Positions 59,047 through 64,000 of a stretch of DNA of 64,000 nucleotides are shown one piece after another (the stretch's first letter is position 1; each line of letters opens with the position of its first letter). The stretch comes from Maratus speciosus. Its lineage: Eukaryota; Arthropoda; Arachnida; Araneae; Salticidae. Location of the stretch: NCBI GenBank assembly GCA_963932465.1, contig OZ010790.1, positions 352,247,087 through 352,311,086 on the forward strand, given 5' to 3'. The notes below the pieces were generated by a model that saw only the letters and a list, made by a program, of their open reading frames with translations, was not told where the DNA came from and ran no database searches. The position numbers and the translations under genes are program-made.

Positions 59047-59640
59047 TTTGGACAGTAAGAAAATATTTTTCTTTAACTATTTAGTGAGTTTAATTAAAGT
59101 ACCATGGAGTCAGATGCAGTTTAGATATAATTAAAAAATATATATAATTATGTATGTATGATAGTGTTTGTATATATTAGTGATTCAGTAGAATGTCTGA
59201 TGCACTAACTTTCAAAATAGTGTCAACTAAAAAATATAAACAAAAAAAAACCTCTCAAATTGAATATTTGGATCATTAAATATATATATATATATATATG
59301 TATCAAAAATCATTATTCAACAGTGTTGCTTAACAGCTCATTTAAATATTGCATAAAAATTATATAAAAGGAACAAAATCACCCTCCAATTAACTGTGAA
59401 TCTTTTGTATTTAGTTACAAAGATACATAGATGTAAATTTATTTCAGTTTCTTAAGAATCGCTAAAGTTTCTTTTAGAAGCATGCATGATAAAAATTTGT
59501 ACTCGACAATTCGTTCATTTTGATATAATGACAGAATTACACAAACAATTGAGAGCAATTTATAGAAAATGCGTATGTTACAATTACGAGAACTTTCACA
59601 GTTTAAAAGTATTACATAAGAACAAAGGATCGATTGAAAC
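59047..59640. other. no recognised gene
   Basis: AT-rich; (TA)n at 59280-59298. Confidence 0.4.
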
Positions 59641-60440
59641 AGGTTTTTATGGCCTAAACCAAAACCGAAACCGAATTTCGGTGATCTTCCTATTTTCGGC
59701 AGAAAACGAAAACAAAAACGAAAATGTCCAAATTTTCTTAAAGTAATTAAATTGCATGTATTGAAGTAATTAATACATACATAAATATACATACTTATTA
59801 ATTAATTATAAGTATTTATTAAATACACATAATTATTAATTAATTATACGTGTGGCCTAAATAGGCTCTCTGCGCCCTAGGCCAAAACTTCTAATTTTCA
59901 TATAAAAAGAAACGTAATTAATTCATCAACGACACAGAAAGATTTTCTAATTATGCGAATTTCATTTAATTAAAAAATAGTTCATTTTTATGTATGTACA
60001 CCTCAATTTGTCTTTTATAATGATTTCTGTAAATGATCATCTGTTATACTAGAACTTTCTCAAAGAGTATTCTAAACACTTCTGCGATTTCAAACTGAAA
60101 ATATCCTATTACTGTTACGTTTGCAGTTTTAAATGAGCTTATGAAAAGTTTTTTTTATATATGCATTGCTTGCTTTATAATTTGCATCCACATCTTGAAT
60201 CAGCCATGACTTATAATTATAAACAACGAAGTTCGTAGCAATAAATTTTCTTATTTAAGCGGGTAAAGCTCAAATCGATGAGTAATGATGAAATTTTCCG
60301 AAGAAAGAAACGAGATTTTTGGAATACTGATAGTTACGGCCGAGTTTCGGTCGGCCGAATTTGCCGCCGCATTTTCGCCGAAACTCAGATTTTTGCCCGA
60401 AAACGAAAACGAAACTAAATTTTCGGTCGATCTCTTTAAA
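59640..60440 (+). repeat. CCGAAA/TTTCGG-rich repeat pair
   Basis: Two blocks, 59650-59735 and 60338-60430, share AAACCGAAAC-TTTCGGTG, CGGCAGAAAACGAAAAC / CCCGAAAACGAAAACGAAA and flank about 600 bp of AT-rich DNA. They may be the ends of one element or two copies of a simple-sequence family. No frame is supported. Confidence 0.5.
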
Positions 60441-61338
60441 AACTAATAGAAAAAAGATTTAAAAAAAAAGTGGACGCAATGAATATTTATTATAATGTAA
60501 CCATTTTACGGATGGAATGTAATTCTTTCAATCTACTTTCCAAACAAGTATTTAGTAAAAGCTACTTTACTTAAGCCAAATATGGAAGACCGGCGTTTTT
60601 TGGCACATTTTGTTTCACTCTTAATATCATTAGAATTATTTTTTTACTTTGTACAATCAATTTCTACAACGGGTTCTAATAAGCATTAATTTTCTGTAAT
60701 GATCAGAAGGACACTAAGTGACTGGGCTAACTTGCCCCGTCAAACGGAGTAGAGGCACTCTAAATTAATTTGATTTTCGGATTACTCGCGGAAAAGAGAA
60801 AACGCGTAAAATATCAAATGCAATTTTAATTAGGTAAATAAAATATACAAAGGATAAGAAAATATATTTTGTTCAATTTTATCGCAGGTTTTCACATCAT
60901 TTGAAGTTGGAATCGTGACTGCTGCTATATATGACAGGACATTACGCGTACGGTTGTTTTCTGCGTTCTTTGGCTTGAAAAAATGGCTGGAATTTCTAGT
61001 TGTATTGAAGATTTTTTATTGAACTGAAGCTTATTTTTTATTTCCTGTATCAGAATCTGATGAGTCAGGGAATGAAGATGGCATTAATGATTTTCTGACA
61101 GGTTTCTATCCACACTATAAACATAGGAAATAACTTCCTAAAGCTTATAATTAGGAAAATATTTTTTTCCCGGCAAATAAATTTTTTAACAGTATTATAC
61201 GCGCAGCAGAAACCAAAAATAGCTAACACACATATTAGCACACAAATAATTCTCTCATCTAACATACATTTTCTTAAATATTTGTTACATTTAAATATTT
61301 CTAAATCCCAGTGCAATATGCATCCTTGTTTAAAATTA
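60441..61338. other. no recognised gene
   Basis: Contains GTGACTGGGCTAACTTGCCC at 60717, similar in style to the AAAGTAGCCCC motif at 42192. Nothing else recognised. Confidence 0.4.
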
Positions 61339-61867
61339 AAGTAGAACCTCGATTATCCGAAGTAATTGGGACCGAGCCACTTTTGGAAAATCGAAATTTT
61401 CGGATAATCGAGAATGCTTTCTTTTAATATTAACGTGAAATGTATGCAATATTTCTTATTATGGTAACACGTGCTTAATAAAAATAAAGCAGTAGCAAAA
61501 TAGAAACCAGAATAAATTACCTGAATTTTAATTTTGAAATAAATACCTTTTACATATATCACAAGGATTTGAAAAAATGTTTTTTTTTATTGCAGTTTCG
61601 ATTGCTTTTGCTTTGAAGCTCTATCACGGAGTTTTTAAATATTATTGGTTCACCAGTATTACAGTCTTTCTGCTACTCCAGCAATGCCAAACCTTTTGTA
61701 AAACATTCAAAAGCTTCAGAATTGTTAATTTGTTCGTTTTCTTCATTCCACTTCAACAACTTACGGGAGCTCAAGTTAAATTCAAAGGAACTCTAAGAAA
61801 GGTGATCGAAAATATTTATATATAATCGTACTTCGGAAAGGACCACTTGCAAATAAGGAATATGGTA

Positions 61868-61904
<37 letters not shown>

Positions 61905-62034
61905 TTCATGGATTTTGCCCACAAGAAATGTGACAGTAAAAAAAAAAAAAAAAAAAAAAAAAAAGCGTCAAAAATGGATTTCGGTTAATCGGGAGTTTTG
62001 GTTAAAAGAGTTTTGGATAAGCAAGGTTCTACTG
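61339..62034. mobile_element. pogo/Tigger-type MITE
   Basis: Left end AGTAGAACCTCGATTATCCG (61340) and right end AAGCAAGGTTCTACTG (ending 62034), with TA on both sides. A second inner inverted site (TTCGGATAATCGAGAA) is at 61398. About 696 bp. It holds poly-A runs at 61870-61901 and 61939-61964. The 82-codon stretch at 61577-61825 is not recognisable as transposase. Confidence 0.75.
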
Positions 62035-63074
62035 TATTTGTTTTTAAAGTTACACTGTCTCCCATATTCCCTGTCTCCAAATTTTTCAGCATTGCGTTTC
62101 CAAACATTCCTAAATCCTAAATTGTAAGACTCTTTCAAAGCAAAAATAGAAATATATATATATATATATACATATATAGAACATATATAGAACATAGAGA
62201 CCTGCAAAGCGCACACGGGAGGCTGCGCTCCGAGAATTCTGCGGCGACCAATTAGCATCGAAGTTAAAGCAACATTTCGAGTGACAATGAATACAAATAA
62301 TACTAAAATCATTTGTACTTTCAAAAGACAGTGTGGGCGAAAGTAAGCTATCTGAAACACGTGCAGATTTCTGAACGGGCAACCATCTTGAATAAATCTT
62401 TTGAACGTACAACATCGTTATTTGTAGAGACAAAATGAATGAATTGTTGTACGTACATTTTAATAATACAACTGATTATCGGAAAATATTTTTCATAAGT
62501 ATTATTGGTTAGGAGTTCTGCAGAATTATTACCTTATTTGTAAAAAGCCAGACCTGAAAATATTACATGTCAGATTTATAATTTCCCTTCTTCTTAATAA
62601 CACTAAAATAACACTAAATAACACTAAAATTTTAAATGGTTATAGTATAATAATAATAAGATAATAAGTAAACATACCATATTTTAAAACGGACAAGAAT
62701 GTCATCAGCGACAATAACCACTCATAAAATTTGTATGAAATGAAATTTCTATAGCATACTATTATAATGCAACATAACATAAAAAAAAATAATTTTTCAG
62801 GTTTTTAATAAGCTTCATCTACCGTTTTGTATAATGCACAAATATGTCAAATTCGAAAAAAAAAGCAATCCGTTGGTTCTTGACTTTAAAGAAGTATTAT
62901 TGTCTTTCCAGGTTACTACATAATAAAAAAGTATTTACATTAAAGAAAGTACATTTCTCCTTTTATTTAATTTATTTCTGTTTATTTCTGTTTATTTATT
63001 TATTTATTTAGTTTTACTTTTTTTTACAATTCTTTATTAATCTACCATACTTATAAAGTATCTCTTTGGAATAG

Positions 63075-63107
<33 letters not shown>

Positions 63108-63310
63108 TTTTTTTTTTTTTTTTTACAATTCTTTATTAATCTCCCATACTTATAAAGTATCTCTTTGGAATGGATTATTATATTTTATGTCTTGCTCTTT
63201 CCCATTACTTAAAAAACGATTTAATTTTTATCTTTTTAATAGATCTTTTTAAATCTTCTAAATCCTTTTAAACAAAATCAAATCTCTCTTTTACATGCTA
63301 ATATTTATAT
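62035..63310. other. no recognised gene
   Basis: 62195-62430 is GC-richer, with overlapping open minus-strand frames (62433-62110 and 62360-61968) that match nothing I can name. (TA)n at 62152-62177. (ATT)n followed by T-run at 63078-63123. ACAATTCTTTATTAATCTACCATACTTATAAAG occurs twice (63027 and 63124), a 97-bp tandem duplication. Confidence 0.45.
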
Positions 63311-63311
63311 A

Positions 63312-63784
63312 CAGGGTGGTTATAATTAAACTCCCCCTATAAATGGTATCCTACAGCGCAAACGGGCGAACGGAATGAAACAAAATTTGGTATATAGACT
63401 ATACACGAGATGCGCTCACGGAATTTCGAAACAAAGAAATAGTTCCAATATATGCACCAATGGGCGCCTTTTCGTGAAAAAACATTAAGTTTAACACAAT
63501 AAACGACCAAAACGGAATACAGAAACAATATTAACAATCCAGAACAAGAATTATGAGTAATAAAATGTAAAACCGGCTGTTTTGGCCGTTTATTGTGTTA
63601 AATTTAATGTTTTTCCGGAAAAGACGCCCTCTGGTGGACATTTTGGAACTAAGTTATTTTTTTTTTCCAAAATTCCGTGAGCGCATCTCGCGTATAGTCT
63701 ATATACCAAATTCCACTGCATTCCGTTCACCCGTTTGCGCTGTAGGATGCTGTTTATAGGGGAAGTTTAATTATAACCACGCTG
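63312..63784. mobile_element. 473-bp palindromic mariner-type MITE
   Basis: TA (63310-63311), then CAGGGTGGTTATAATTAAAC; right end GTTTAATTATAACCACGCTG, then TA (63785-63786). Arms of about 220 bp pair throughout: CAGCGCAAACGGG, GACTATACACGAGATGCGCT, CACAATAAACG. Only about 30 bp are left unpaired in the middle. No transposase. It can fold into one long hairpin and would make double-stranded RNA if read through. Confidence 0.85.
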
Positions 63785-64000
63785 TATAAACACAGAAACA
63801 CATTATTTAAGTTTTATGTTAGCCTACAAGTACTGACGCATGTTTTCGTTACGACGATAAAATATAATTAATTAAGAAATCAAAATAAACAGTGCTATGA
63901 CTTTGTTGGCAGATTGGGAAATTACTCAAATCTGTTTTTCTTTCTTAAAATTCACTAATTTTTGAACTTTTATTGATTATAAATAATAATTAGAAATATT

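Noticed and set aside
62110..62433. Host exon on the minus strand (107 codons)
   Set aside because: GC-richer than its surroundings, but overlapping frames are equally open and none is recognisable; not supported enough to call.

Overview
The window reads as a gene-poor, AT-rich (roughly 70% A+T) arthropod-type nuclear region built from nested transposable elements. BEL/Pao, hAT, Tc1/mariner, pogo/Tigger, Penelope-like and Helitron/Helentron-like sequences, tRNA-derived SINE modules and long microsatellites all point to a metazoan. An arachnid or related arthropod is my best guess from the repeat mix, held with low confidence. I see no convincing host protein-coding gene, no functional tRNA or rRNA gene, and no bacterial feature.

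Layout. 1-5151: a decayed BEL/Pao retrotransposon, split by a 3.03-kb hAT-like transposon (hAT-A, 349-3382) with ~440-bp terminal inverted repeats and an exact 8-bp target duplication. 6822-14065: two related hAT-like copies sharing the tip TAGGGTGGAAC. hAT-B (6822-9375, exact 8-bp duplication) carries a SINE insertion. hAT-C (9913-14065) carries a Tc1/mariner-type MITE. 14965-16296: a ZBED5-like hAT remnant and a hairpin repeat. 16868-21520: tandem-repeat elements and a 203-bp repeat family into which a Helentron-type element (18829-20102) has inserted; an uninterrupted copy of the target lies next to it. 21633-23284: a pogo/jerky-like remnant. 23550-27343: a complete but dead Tigger/pogo element, itself hit by a Helentron-like element and an 84-bp palindromic MITE.

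27600-35463: inverted-repeat mosaics. A reverse-transcriptase element (30066-31830, Penelope-like is my best call) sits inside a TA-rich microsatellite, and an inverted copy of the same flanks at 34375-34684 preserves the site without it. 35464-48325: mostly featureless AT-rich DNA with a seven-unit ~300-bp tandem array (44455-46585) and long (TA)n and (GA)n runs. 48326-49574: a foldback element with tRNA-like modules in both arms. 52213-57380: a 5.2-kb foldback containing a decayed Tc1 element, a 147-bp tandem array and a hairpin MITE. 58318-63784: Helitron-like, pogo-like and palindromic mariner-type MITEs.

The open reading frames that can be recognised are transposition genes, and nearly all are broken. 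What is most worth following up is the hAT-like family present three times (349-3382, 6822-9375, 9913-14065) and the three places where a filled site and its empty counterpart can be compared inside the window (hAT-A in gag, the Helentron-like element at 18829, the RT element at 30066).
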